Of a DNA stretch of 64,000 bases, positions 26,329-35,366 are shown one piece after another; position 1 is the stretch's first letter; each line of letters begins with the position of its first letter. The position numbers were made by a program, and so were the translations under genes. The notes below the pieces were generated by a model. That model saw nothing but the letters and a program-made list of their open reading frames with translations. It ran no database searches and was not told the DNA's origin. The DNA comes from Paraktedonobacter carboxidivorans (lineage in GTDB: Bacteria; Chloroflexota; Ktedonobacteria; Ktedonobacterales; Ktedonobacteraceae), in the NCBI GenBank assembly GCA_041156125.1, contig JBEVTI010000002.1:186001-250000 (forward strand), given 5' to 3'.

Positions 26329-26682
26329 CTACGCCTCGTCTTCATTAAATTCAAGATCGTCGGTCTCGTTGTCTTCAGCAAAGTACTCATCGCTGTAGAA
26401 ACCCACGTCTTTCCCAATATAGACGCTGACTAGAAAATCATCGCGCGGCATGTCCGCTGAAAGTACGAGATCCTCGTCAATCTGTTCTATCAACTTGCTC
26501 AGATCAGACTCTTCCAGTTCGCGCTCCAAAATTAAGGTACCGTGAACCGTGGTCGTGGTAAAGTGAATGTCAACGGTACCCAGACGACTGTTGCTCTGCA
26601 AGGCCGACCCCTGCATAATATAATAGCTCTCTGAATAGGGTGTGCGAAAATGCCGTTCAAAGCGAATATCGTCCATAGACAT
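26329..26682 (-). CDS. Small acidic protein, unrecognised
   Basis: 117 aa, strongly acidic towards the C terminus. It has no signal peptide or membrane helix. Predicted beta-rich segments (GTVDIHFTTTTVHGTLILER and FLVSVYIGKDVGF) suggest a small alpha/beta domain. The start ATG 26682 has AGGAAC upstream. It converges with the response regulator gene. No family recognised. Confidence 0.65.
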   Translation of the reverse strand: MSMDDIRFERHFRTPYSESYYIMQGSALQSNSRLGTVDIHFTTTTVHGTLILERELEESDLSKLIEQIDEDLVLSADMPRDDFLVSVYIGKDVGFYSDEYFAEDNETDDLEFNEDEA

Positions 26683-26815
26683 ATGTTCCTGCGCAGCCAG
26701 GCCAGCTCCTCATCTGGAGATGGCACCGTTACCGCGCCCTCCTTTCTCATCGTCCGCAGCTTCTGCCCTGCGGGTAGCGGATAGCATCCCACACATTATA
26801 GCATGGAATATTGAG

Positions 26816-26872
26816 GACGCGAGGGCGGATCGCTGGTCAGATAAGATCTGACCAGCGATCCGCCCTCGCGTC
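26816..26872. terminator. 27-bp perfect hairpin
   Basis: Bases 26816-26842 are exactly complementary to 26846-26872 around a 3-base loop AAG. The stem opens with GACGCGAGGGCGG. It lies 14 bases past the stop of the zinc-ribbon protein gene (minus strand). It is far longer than an ordinary terminator, and no U-tract follows. Confidence 0.75.
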
Positions 26873-26886
26873 TCTGGCTGCAGATT

Positions 26887-29292
26887 TCAGATAAAGGCGA
26901 ATGAGGAACGCATTGGCGCGAAATCATTCTGATCTGTGGATGCGAAGGCTTGCTGGGGAGCCAGAAACTCCAATAGATAAAAATGGTCATTATGCTGGGT
27001 GGCGTAAAGCTGCAATGCGTAGGTCGCGCCTGATTGGACGCTGGTACCCTGGATTGCCTGCCAGCTAGAGCCAGCGAAGGTAAGGGCAGGCGACGCTTTA
27101 GGACCATTGACACCCAGTTGGCCGGCCTGCTGCTGAAGATAAGCGCTGACCTGACCATTCGCCGCTGCTTTGCTTAGATTGACCTGACCGGTGTGCGAAC
27201 TATCGATAAAATGCACAAAGGTATGAGCCTGATCGATGTTGACGCTCCAGCCTGGTGTGTAGTTTAGTGAGATGCCAAACGCGCTGTCCCGATACGTCTG
27301 ATAAGGCTGCGAGGCGGATGCGATGGTAAAGGGCTGATAAAGGATGTACCAGGCTACACCGCCCGCGAGAAGCACGACCAGCAATAATGCCATCAGGATA
27401 GGCGCAGTCTTTCTCTTCTTGCGCGGTCGAGCTTCAGCCGCACTTGATTTTGATGCATCTGCAGTTGCAGATACTGGAGATATAGGCGCTGGCTCGAAAA
27501 CTGGCGGGAGTTGAGCCGCTGGCGGTGGGAGATACTGGGCAAAGGGCTCCATGGGCGCCTGCGACTGGCGCGAGCTAAACACGTCCGAACTGGGCGGAGA
27601 GGCGAACACCTGAGGTCCCTGCGCGGGCTGCATCTCCGGGCGCAACTGGGCGTTGCCGGGCGCGGCCAGGGGTCCCTGAGGGAAGGGAGGCAAGGATGGG
27701 GGATTGAACGAGGGAGCAGGCTGCGCGCCTGGGTAAACAGGACGCCCACGAGATGCCAGCGGGGCTTCCGCTATCTCCATGGCCTTGGCTTGAGGCTGCA
27801 TTGGAGATAAGGGAACATATGCTGCCGGTGTAGGCGTAGCAGGGTGTACGGGTCTCGCAGCGGCGGGCGGCGAGACGGCTACTGGCGGCTGCGCGGTTGG
27901 ATCAGCGACAGGGGGCGTACTGGCCGCCATAGGCCGGGTGGGAAGATCTACGATTTCATCAACAGGTAGCACTGCCCACTTCTTGGGCGCGGGCGTGGAA
28001 GCGCGCTCTATTTTGAGCACTGGCTCCTGACCGGCGATCTCTGACGCGCTAAGCGGTATCGTTGGCTGATCCTCAACGGCTGCTTTGTGTACGCCAAAAT
28101 TTGCTGGAGCGCTTTCTTCCTGGCGGACTGGCTGTTGCTCTTCACGAACTGACCCCTGACTCTCCTGGCGCGCTAGTTGTTGGCGCTCCTGGCTGGGACT
28201 CGCTGGCGGCGGACTGAGGGGAGCTTGCCAGGGTACCGTTTTCTGCTCTACATGCCCTGCTGACCGCTCTTCTGTGCTAAAGGCGACGCTGGCCAGAGGA
28301 TTTTGCTCAACAGCCGGGGCAGGTCCGGGTTGTGGATGCTCTTCTTTGAACGGGTTAAATTGAATAGTCTCTGCCTGTTCCCACACTTTGATACGTAGTT
28401 CGCGCCGCGCTGTTTCCGTCGCGCGAGGATTATCCAGGGGCAAGGGCGTACCTGGTAAGTTGCCAGGCAGTTCCACGGGGAAAAGTGGGGTCGGCTGTCT
28501 CTGCGTGGGTTCCGCGGGAAGCGCAGTTGCCTGGGACGCAAACTGTTCAGATGCCGTTGGGTAAGAGAGAGACGTTTCCGGCAAAGGCGACTGTGCTTGC
28601 GCGGGCTGGGAAGTACCGTTTTGCGTCTCGGCTTGCGGCAAAGGGGTGTCGAATGAGCGCCTGGGCAAAGGAAGCGACTCCTGGGCAACCTTTTCCTCTG
28701 CTTGCTCTGGAGATCTGGCGAAACTTTGCGCGGCTCTCTCCTGCTCTTTACGCAGTTGAGCCAGTTCTTCGCGCCAGTTTGGCAAGACCATGGTTGAAGC
28801 TTCTTCGGCTGGCTTTGGCGCGGCTGGTCGCACAGGAGCCGCTGTGGGCGCTGGCTCGGCTTGATTAGTGGAAGGCGTAGGAGCCAGGCGCGTGGGACGC
28901 TTCGGCATACGCGAAGACGGGGAAGCAGTCTGCTGCGGTGGGGACACTGGCGCGCTCCTCGCTGCTGGTGCTGGCGGTACTATGCGCTCACGCTGAGGCG
29001 GAGATGCTGGCGCGCTATTGGCTGCTGGACCCGGTGGAACTGTTTGCCAACGCTGAGGTGGAGACATTGGCTGCGCGCTCTCGGCCAATCCCGGCAAGCC
29101 AATCTCTGGCTGGGCAAGGGGAGAGTCAACGCGCGTAAACTCTTTTGGCGGGAGCTTGACCTTAATGGCTGATGGAACTGCTGCGCCATCATTAACGCTG
29201 ATCGGCGCTACCTGGGATCGGCCACAATCGTTACAAAAGCGAGCGTCTTCCTTCGCTAAAGGGCGCCCACAAAAAATACACTGTTTTACCAC
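26887..29292 (-). CDS. Zinc-ribbon protein with a long disordered linker, one TM helix and an outer PsbP/DcrB-like domain
   Basis: 801 aa. The N terminus is a zinc ribbon (CIFCGRPL ... FCNDCGRS: two C-x2-C knuckles). About 600 residues rich in Pro, Ala and Gln follow, with no folded domain and several repeated APASPPQ/SPP units. A basic KKRKK-like stop-transfer segment precedes one membrane helix (LMALLLVVLLAGGVAWYILY). The last 140 residues (YQTYRDSAFGISLNYTPGWS onwards) resemble the PsbP/DUF1795 fold. The start is GTG 29292 with AGGAGAGGA upstream; an in-frame extension to 29421 is likely untranslated. A cytoplasm-to-outside signalling or tethering role is inference. Confidence 0.8.
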   Translation of the reverse strand: MVKQCIFCGRPLAKEDARFCNDCGRSQVAPISVNDGAAVPSAIKVKLPPKEFTRVDSPLAQPEIGLPGLAESAQPMSPPQRWQTVPPGPAANSAPASPPQRERIVPPAPAARSAPVSPPQQTASPSSRMPKRPTRLAPTPSTNQAEPAPTAAPVRPAAPKPAEEASTMVLPNWREELAQLRKEQERAAQSFARSPEQAEEKVAQESLPLPRRSFDTPLPQAETQNGTSQPAQAQSPLPETSLSYPTASEQFASQATALPAEPTQRQPTPLFPVELPGNLPGTPLPLDNPRATETARRELRIKVWEQAETIQFNPFKEEHPQPGPAPAVEQNPLASVAFSTEERSAGHVEQKTVPWQAPLSPPPASPSQERQQLARQESQGSVREEQQPVRQEESAPANFGVHKAAVEDQPTIPLSASEIAGQEPVLKIERASTPAPKKWAVLPVDEIVDLPTRPMAASTPPVADPTAQPPVAVSPPAAARPVHPATPTPAAYVPLSPMQPQAKAMEIAEAPLASRGRPVYPGAQPAPSFNPPSLPPFPQGPLAAPGNAQLRPEMQPAQGPQVFASPPSSDVFSSRQSQAPMEPFAQYLPPPAAQLPPVFEPAPISPVSATADASKSSAAEARPRKKRKTAPILMALLLVVLLAGGVAWYILYQPFTIASASQPYQTYRDSAFGISLNYTPGWSVNIDQAHTFVHFIDSSHTGQVNLSKAAANGQVSAYLQQQAGQLGVNGPKASPALTFAGSSWQAIQGTSVQSGATYALQLYATQHNDHFYLLEFLAPQQAFASTDQNDFAPMRSSFAFI

Positions 29293-29504
29293 TAATCCTC
29301 TCCTGACTCTGGCAACGGTGAAGCTGTCTGGGGAAAAATATGTGGGCAAACCGACAGTTCTCTCGCTCGTTTGACCAGTAAACACGTGCAGAACGATAGG
29401 ACACTTCTTGCCCCTTTTCATACTACGGTACCCTACCCAGGCTAATCAGTCAAGCAGAGTAGCCCAGGTGTAATATATAGAAGGGCCTGATGCAAGGCAA
29501 GGAC

Positions 29505-30740
29505 CTATTTGAGTCCAAGTAATGCTTCCCGCTCAGCGGCTGAGGAGAGCACTTGCTGATTTTTGACGATTTCCACGAGCTTCTTGCGACCCTTGGGACT
29601 ACCGATCATCAGGACACCTACCAACTTGTTGTCCCGGAAGAAGAGCTTGCGGTAGTTCTCGTTGCCCTTTTCGCCTGGCTCACGGCGGGCAAACGCGACC
29701 AGTTCATGATTGTCGGACTCGGCGGTGCCTACGACGGCGATGTTTACGTCGAAGAGTGGGCTGGTATAAGTTGGCACATCAACGTAGGACTGACGATTGC
29801 CAGCCATATTTGCCCCTACGATACGCCCGTGACCCATGGCGTTGTCCCATGTACCCATGGTATGGTATTTGCCAATGGCGGCATCGTAGAATTCGGCTAC
29901 ATCGCCCGCGGCATACACACCTGGTACGCTGGTCTCCAGATATTCATCTACTACAATCCCGTTGTTTACTTTGATGGGCGTGTTTTTGAGCAGAGTTGTG
30001 TTGAGGGTGATGCCCAGGCCAACGCCGATCAGATCGGCCTGCAGTTCGCGACCCTTTTTGGTTTTAATATAGCTCGGCACTCCATTTTTGGGTACGACGC
30101 TCTCGATTTCGTCACCATGGATGACGTGTACGCCAAACTTGCGCGCGATATTGTCCACAACCTCACCACCTTCAGGGTCCAGGGCACTACGCAACCAGTA
30201 GGGGCCGCGCATCAGCCAGGTTGTATCGAGCTTACGCACAGCGAAACCATCGCAAAGTTCGTAAGAGATAAAACTACCACCATAGGCTACGGCGTGGCGC
30301 GCTTCGAGCATACGATTGATGATGGTTTTTGTATCATCAAGGGTCACGAAATTATAAATATGCTGGCAATCTACAGCACCTGGCACTCTGAGCGGATTCG
30401 CCCAGCCGCCCGTGGCAACTAGCAGCGCATCGTACGGCAAATGCTGGCCTCTATCGGTGACTACCTCACGCTCAGCGGTATTGATCTCACTTACCATGGT
30501 CTCCGTCAGCAATTGCAGCGCGCGCTGCTCGTGCCAGGCGAAATCGCGAATCATGACTTTCTGCTCCACAATTACACCCTGAAGAAAACGTGGAAGCGAG
30601 ACGCGATTATACAGCGGATAGGGTTCGTTGGTTAACAAATGAATGCTGCAATTGGGGTCGTTTTTCCGCAGAGTCTCAGCGGCAGTTGTTCCTGCGATGC
30701 CATTGCCAATAATCACATAACGTCTATCGTGCGTTGCCAA
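29505..30740 (-). CDS. NAD(P)/FAD-dependent oxidoreductase (NirB-N/rubredoxin-reductase-like)
   Basis: 411 aa. The FAD-binding Rossmann motif IIGNGIAGTTAAETL is at the N terminus, and the second FAD contact is GVYAAGDVAEF. The NAD-binding loop reads AVAYGGSFISYEL instead of the usual GxGxxG, so cofactor preference or reduction may differ. It resembles the N-terminal part of nitrite reductase large subunits but lacks the BFD [2Fe-2S], sirohaem and rubredoxin parts. The start appears to be TTG 30740, since AAGGAG stands at good distance and no ATG is nearby. No obvious redox partner is adjacent. Confidence 0.85.
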   Translation of the reverse strand: MATHDRRYVIIGNGIAGTTAAETLRKNDPNCSIHLLTNEPYPLYNRVSLPRFLQGVIVEQKVMIRDFAWHEQRALQLLTETMVSEINTAEREVVTDRGQHLPYDALLVATGGWANPLRVPGAVDCQHIYNFVTLDDTKTIINRMLEARHAVAYGGSFISYELCDGFAVRKLDTTWLMRGPYWLRSALDPEGGEVVDNIARKFGVHVIHGDEIESVVPKNGVPSYIKTKKGRELQADLIGVGLGITLNTTLLKNTPIKVNNGIVVDEYLETSVPGVYAAGDVAEFYDAAIGKYHTMGTWDNAMGHGRIVGANMAGNRQSYVDVPTYTSPLFDVNIAVVGTAESDNHELVAFARREPGEKGNENYRKLFFRDNKLVGVLMIGSPKGRKKLVEIVKNQQVLSSAAEREALLGLK

Positions 30741-31128
30741 ATGCCTGATCTCCTTATTTATAATACCGAAGATGCTGGGAAGCTAAAAAGTCGAGGCTAC
30801 AGCTCTACTGCGCACATAGTAGCATAGTTGCGTGGAGAACGCTACTATAGGATCGCTCTGCCAGGCTAGCTGTGGCTTTGGTATAGCACAATGTCCGCGA
30901 TCCGCTACGAACTGGCCCTCTGCCAGCGCTCACGCCGTGTATCAGGCTAAAGAGAAATGGCCCTTGAAACGCTGAACTGGCCAGAAGGGCTGTCTTATGC
31001 CAGCCTCCTACCCTGCTCAGCCCTTTGCATATACCTTGAGCGATCCCTCTAATGAATATGCGCTGATGCCTTCCATTGTCCTTTTGCTCTTCGATTGCAG
31101 GATGTATCATAGCACATGAGGTAAAGCT
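30741..31128. other. 388-base gap without a recognised gene
   Basis: Lies between the FAD oxidoreductase start and the end of the CheY-like gene. A minus-strand open frame (30805-31110) has no homology I recognise and no good ribosome site. No clear hairpin or repeat was seen. Confidence 0.4.
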
Positions 31129-31518
31129 CTATTTCAGGAGCTTTTTGACTTGTTCTAAAAAATCATCCAGATCAAAGGGCTTGTTAATGCCCACAATGGC
31201 TCGCATCTCCAGTTCGCGTTGCGGCAGGCGCGCGCTCATCATAATAGTAGGAACTTGCTGCATTTCGGGCAAAGAGTGAACACGGTCGTAGAGTTCAAGG
31301 CCGTTGATGCCGGGGAGATGATAGTCAAGAATCATAAGATTGGGTTTGAGGTGCTTGATTGCTTCCAGGGCTTCAAGGCCGTTGGCAACAAGCAGCGCCT
31401 CATAAGGTGTTTCGCCCGTAATAGCCTCAACCAGAAAGGCACCAATATAGATATCATCTTCAACTATCATGACTCTTTGGGAGGGATTTCTCGCCTCCAT
31501 TTCATTTTCTTTAAGCAT
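31129..31518 (-). CDS. Single-domain response regulator (CheY-like receiver)
   Basis: 129 aa, receiver domain only. The acidic pair is in VEDD, the phospho-acceptor Asp in LMILDYHLPG, and the Thr/Ser and Lys in MMSA and INKPFD. No output domain is present, so it acts by protein contact or as a phospho-relay sink. ATG 31518 has GGAGG unusually close (one base), so the in-frame ATG at 31500 is a possible alternative start. No kinase is adjacent; the orphan GAF kinase at 3869 is one of many conceivable partners. Confidence 0.9.
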   Translation of the reverse strand: MLKENEMEARNPSQRVMIVEDDIYIGAFLVEAITGETPYEALLVANGLEALEAIKHLKPNLMILDYHLPGINGLELYDRVHSLPEMQQVPTIMMSARLPQRELEMRAIVGINKPFDLDDFLEQVKKLLK

Positions 31519-31739
31519 GCCTCCGCTCCGTCCTCAGAAAAGTTCTTCTATAATACCCTCAAGTTCTTTTCTTGCAGTATATCACACTTCAGCAGGCTGT
31601 ACCTTTTCCGTGCTCCTGCTTGCCAGGACCATAGAAAAATCGCCAGGCAGAAACCTTGCCTTTTCTCTGTCTACCACGTTAGCAATGGATAGCCAGCAAC
31701 AGCTTTAGTCGCGATCTACGAGGACTTTTATGCAAGCTT

Positions 31740-32423
31740 TTAGTTTTGTCTTCTTTTCCAGCGTCTGTACATGACCTCATCTCCCAGGCTTAAAAAGCCC
31801 CAGGTGGTAAACCCATGCACAATGATGACGGTGAGAAGAGACCAGGGCTGTGGTTGGAGAACATAGAGCGTGCTGAAGAGGACGCCTGCCAGGCCCACAC
31901 CGGCGACACTGCGCCAGCTCCATTTACCCAGGCGATGGTAGAGGGTATAGAGCGCTGTGCTGACCAGCCAGCCCCAACCAATCCAGCCAGTCCACTGGCT
32001 GACTACGGCCAGCAGGAAGCCGCGAAAAAAGAATTCTTCGACCGGACCATTGATGAATAAATAGAAAAAGCCCTGCAAGGCGTGGTCGCTGAGAGTGGGC
32101 CGGCGAAACCAGGGGCCGACGATCAACATGCGGTAGGTGGTCGCGAAGACCGCCATGCCAATGCCTATCAGCAGACCCTGCAGCAATTGTTCTGGCCAAT
32201 TATGCAAGGTCAGACCCAGGAAGGAGGGCGGAAGGCGCAACAGAATGATATATATAAACGGGGCAGCCGTGAGCGGCAGGATGCGTATCAGGACATCGGG
32301 CCAGAGCCAGCGCCATGTTGTGGCGACGGTTGAACGCACTAGCTGAGGCGATTTGAGAGTTGACACGTTTGCTCCTCTCCGGGGCAAAAAGATATCCTTG
32401 ACCTGGTTGTGTGTAGTTGCCAT
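31740..32423 (-). CDS. CPBP-family intramembrane metalloprotease
   Basis: 227 aa with about six membrane helices. The CPBP/Abi motif 1 is GPVEEFFFRGFLL (EExxxR). Motif 2 is represented by the His of TLYHRLG, and motif 3 by the His in IIVHGFTTW, where the usual Asn is replaced by Thr. The family contains CAAX-type proteases and bacteriocin self-immunity proteins; activity here is likely but the substrate is unknown. ATG 32423; no operon partner. Confidence 0.85.
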   Translation of the reverse strand: MATTHNQVKDIFLPRRGANVSTLKSPQLVRSTVATTWRWLWPDVLIRILPLTAAPFIYIILLRLPPSFLGLTLHNWPEQLLQGLLIGIGMAVFATTYRMLIVGPWFRRPTLSDHALQGFFYLFINGPVEEFFFRGFLLAVVSQWTGWIGWGWLVSTALYTLYHRLGKWSWRSVAGVGLAGVLFSTLYVLQPQPWSLLTVIIVHGFTTWGFLSLGDEVMYRRWKRRQN

Positions 32424-32502
32424 CGTTTATATGTACTTTCCTGACTCTTTGTTAAGCGGATGTTAAAAGAGTATTAAGTATAAACGATAGCTGGCATTTT
32501 GC

Positions 32503-33195
32503 CTAGACCGAAAGCTGTTGCAAACGAGCAAGACCGTCCTTGACTTCAGTGCGCGAGAAATCACCACTTTCTAAAGCAGAGTCGTTTTTACTGAGCAGGC
32601 GCGCGTAGAATGCTCGCCCTTTGATACGCATCTCATCCATGCTTTCGATGCCTTCGGTGGTTTCCATGGCTTCGTCTGTCTCTTCCTCCAGTATAGCAAA
32701 AAGCAGGTCTTCAGCTTTACCGTAGCGATTGGTAAACTCAAAGTACCAGAAGAGGAGTTGCTTTGTGCGCAGAGGAAGCTCGTACTCCTCCAATTTATTC
32801 AGCAATGCTTCGATTTCCACGATTTTTTCGATCTCGCGCTTGTGATTCTGGTTGTAGAGGGCCTCCAGAAAGAGATTACAGGCTTTAAGATAACTATAGT
32901 AGCTTTTGCTTTCGTCGTGTTCATCCGCGTGGAGGTCGCCCTCAGCTTTGAGCAAGAGAGCCACCAGCCAACATTTTTCAGTATTGAGCACACCCAGGGT
33001 TGTCAGCAGTGCAAGCAACGTCTCGTCGGAAAGCGCTTGAATAAAGCCACTGCCCATGCCTAGAGTCTGTCTAAATTGCTGATCGATCAATTCGTGCGAG
33101 GCATGATAATCTTTCATTTCTCGCTGGTAGACGATCTGGGCGATTGCCCGGCTCATCTCTTCAAACATACGTAGAATATAATCGCGTTGTGCCAT
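32503..33195 (-). CDS. DUF6483-like all-helical protein
   Basis: 230 aa, soluble and almost wholly helical. The N-terminal part (YILRMFEEMSRAIAQIV, then HELIDQQFRQTLGM and LLTTLGVLN) resembles DUF6483 proteins, though that is from memory of the family pattern. The C-terminal part (residues 95-175) has TPR-like helix pairs. No catalytic motif is seen. A short AT-rich inverted repeat at 32444-32472 (ACTCTTT/AAAGAGT) follows the stop and may terminate transcription. Confidence 0.6.
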   Translation of the reverse strand: MAQRDYILRMFEEMSRAIAQIVYQREMKDYHASHELIDQQFRQTLGMGSGFIQALSDETLLALLTTLGVLNTEKCWLVALLLKAEGDLHADEHDESKSYYSYLKACNLFLEALYNQNHKREIEKIVEIEALLNKLEEYELPLRTKQLLFWYFEFTNRYGKAEDLLFAILEEETDEAMETTEGIESMDEMRIKGRAFYARLLSKNDSALESGDFSRTEVKDGLARLQQLSV

Positions 33196-33495
33196 ACTGT
33201 TTTCCCATTTCCGCTCTTTGCTAAAAGGGACCTGCTTTCCGCAACATCTGAGCTTAATATATGTATACTATGGCGTATATACGACTTTTTGGCAAGCTTT
33301 TTCTCTGGTCCTCCAGGACCAGGGAGATATGGGGCATATTTGCTTTTATAAAATCTGGAAGCGGCAAAGATATTGCGAGTAAGGCGCGCACAGTCTTGCT
33401 CGCGATACCTTGACAGGGCACGTTTTGCTATAACCTTGCCCCACCTCTCTCGCCCACAGATATCCAGGAAATATCCGCAATCCTGGCGCTCATTT
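33196..33495. other. 300-base gap without a recognised gene
   Basis: The only structure seen is a compact palindrome at 33305-33322 (CTGGTCCT-cc-AGGACCAG). It is otherwise featureless: the 5' side of the DUF6483-like gene and the 3' side of the next minus-strand gene. Confidence 0.4.
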
Positions 33496-34839
33496 TCAGT
33501 CCTCGATACTTAGTAGATTCAAGCTGCGCGCGCCCTCAACAATTTCCAGCATGCTCTTAAGCAGTGTGTCCGGGGAAAGGGGCACAAGCAGATCGCGGTA
33601 CTCAAAGGGGATACCCACCTGTCCTAAACTTTGTGCTTCTAGTTTCTCAGGTAACTTGTCTCCTGGAAGCTTTTGCTCGTTGGGGGTGTCTACTGGCTTG
33701 TTCACTTTCCCGCTGCCAAGGAGCTGGCAGATAAAATCGGTATGGGAACCATCTCCCTGAATCAGATGCCGCGGCCTCCATGGAACTTGTTGTGCAACTG
33801 CATCTTCTTTCAAGAGCTTGCGCTGTTTTAAACTTTGTAGCTGCTGCTGCCAATACGGAACTGTGCAATATTTGCTTGTGGTGAACGTATCGATAACCAA
33901 CTTCAGCAGATTTTCAGGTAACGGATTATTTCTGAGGTACAAGGTGCCAGTTCTCTGTGGTAGACGCTCGGGTGCCATCTGGATGAGAAGTGGCGTGGCG
34001 TTTTTGTTGCTGACACCTGGATTGAGCACACCCTCCGTTTGGGCCATCGTATCGAAGACCATATACGCGAAGGTCAGGTAGAGAAAACCATGCAAGGCAT
34101 CTTTATCAATTCTCTGCATCTTTTGCAGGTACACGTCATTTTTAAATGCTGCGTTATCCATCAACTGCGAGACGGTTTCAGCAATAATGTTTGTTGCCTC
34201 TATGTAGATGAGTGAGCTTGTCAGGTTGCGAAAAAAGAACGGGATAGAGGAGGGAACAATGCCAACTGTGGCCTGGATATATATCTCGTCGTTGACTTTG
34301 CTGGCGCAGTCTTTTGCCAGTTCCGCTACTTTTTCCCGGTCTGCAGGGGAAACCCAGTTGTTAAGCTCCACAAAAGGAACTCCAACGTAATAGCCTGGCT
34401 GGGCAGGTAGAGGAATGGCTTGTTGAGAACCCCTGGCGAGTTGGATAATCTTGTTCATGTGCTCTTTGAGAATACTGGCTTCTGTCTTGAAAAGCTGGTC
34501 TGCGTCGGCCTGGTGTTCATCAATGGGACCAGTCACGTATTCCAGGATGCTGTGGACTAAGAAAGCGAGGGGATTCTCACTTTTGGGGATATAATTCTTT
34601 GCCGCCAGATATTTAAGCAGTTCGCCGCGCGGCTCATATGACCTGGTATCTGCCTTTAAGGTGAAGTGGGATGGAGGCTTTGGTTCGGCTGTCCTGCCCA
34701 CTTCTTGCCCATAGCCCACTCTTCCACTCAGAAAAGTTAAGACTTGCGGTGGGATATTTTTTTCTGCAGACGCCAGCTTGTCGTCTTTTAACAGTGCATA
34801 GATGAGGACTGAAGAAAGCTCTAGCTCGAAGCCAATCAT
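33496..34839 (-). CDS. Unrecognised 447-aa protein with a possible amidoligase-like N terminus
   Basis: I do not recognise this protein with confidence. The start chosen is ATG 34839 (AAGGAGA upstream); the open frame to 35112 reads as low-quality sequence and is probably untranslated. The N terminus MIGFELELSSVLIY, a following ADTRSYEPRGELLKYL and the strand ILEYVTGPIDEH are reminiscent of the glutamine-synthetase-like amidoligase fold, where ExE and an E-hydrophobic-T-x-P strand supply active-site residues. The rest (residues 150-400) is mixed helix and strand with no signal peptide or membrane helix. Flanking genes give no functional hint. Confidence 0.6.
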   Translation of the reverse strand: MIGFELELSSVLIYALLKDDKLASAEKNIPPQVLTFLSGRVGYGQEVGRTAEPKPPSHFTLKADTRSYEPRGELLKYLAAKNYIPKSENPLAFLVHSILEYVTGPIDEHQADADQLFKTEASILKEHMNKIIQLARGSQQAIPLPAQPGYYVGVPFVELNNWVSPADREKVAELAKDCASKVNDEIYIQATVGIVPSSIPFFFRNLTSSLIYIEATNIIAETVSQLMDNAAFKNDVYLQKMQRIDKDALHGFLYLTFAYMVFDTMAQTEGVLNPGVSNKNATPLLIQMAPERLPQRTGTLYLRNNPLPENLLKLVIDTFTTSKYCTVPYWQQQLQSLKQRKLLKEDAVAQQVPWRPRHLIQGDGSHTDFICQLLGSGKVNKPVDTPNEQKLPGDKLPEKLEAQSLGQVGIPFEYRDLLVPLSPDTLLKSMLEIVEGARSLNLLSIED

Positions 34840-35117
34840 GGGAAAGTCTCCTTTTTTGCTACAATCTCGCTTACGCGGGCTTGCATGATCACTTTTCAGG
34901 GACGTTTTTCCACAACAGTTGAATAGATAGCAGTTCCCTGCTGAGAATGTACCTGCGCCGATTGAAGGTACATTTGCTATTTTAGCACAAAGACTGTAAA
35001 TATAGCAGATGGATTTATGAGGGCAACCGTTTATACGCTTCGGGAGGTAGAAAACGGGCTTCTTCCTGCAATGGAAGCAGAACTCCCGTACCTGGCGACC
35101 TTGCCGCCGCATCGTTT
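34840..35117. other. Upstream region of the unrecognised 447-aa gene
   Basis: A minus-strand extended -10-like TGCTAAAAT lies at about 34979-34987. Otherwise only the untranslated in-frame extension of the gene and no conserved feature are seen. Confidence 0.35.
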
Positions 35118-35172
35118 GGTAAGTGGCCGGGCTTGTAGGTGGCAGAGCCGCTTACAAGCCCGGCCACTTACC
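35118..35172. terminator. 26-bp hairpin
   Basis: Bases 35118-35143 pair with 35147-35172 around the loop AGA. The outer 20 pairs are perfect (GGTAAGTGGCC.../...GGCCACTTACC) and the inner six include two G-T wobbles. It lies beyond gltX and a second hairpin; its orientation is unclear. Confidence 0.65.
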
Positions 35173-35304
35173 CCAAAATCTGGGTGGGGTTTCTGAGCAA
35201 AGGGCTGGAAGCATGCCTGTAAGGGAGTTTTGCCCCTATAGTTTCCTGAGACCAGGGGATGTAGCTTCGCATCAGGAGGGATGGCGAGGTACACGCGCTA
35301 TGCT

Positions 35305-35347
35305 TTCCCAGACTGCCTGCTACTTTCTTGAGCAGGCAGCCTGGGAA
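35305..35347 (-). terminator. Probable gltX terminator hairpin
   Basis: TTCCCAG-A-CTGCCTGCT (35305-35321) pairs with AGCAGGCAG-C-CTGGGAA (35331-35347), with one mismatch in 17. It starts 19 bases beyond the gltX stop. No U-tract is present. Confidence 0.65.
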
Positions 35348-35366
35348 GGCGCTCTCTTGCCCTTCT

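Noticed and set aside
35113..35366. Possible riboswitch or T-box between gltX and its neighbour
   Set aside because: The region is downstream, not upstream, of gltX and is explained by two terminator-like hairpins; no T-box sequence is seen.
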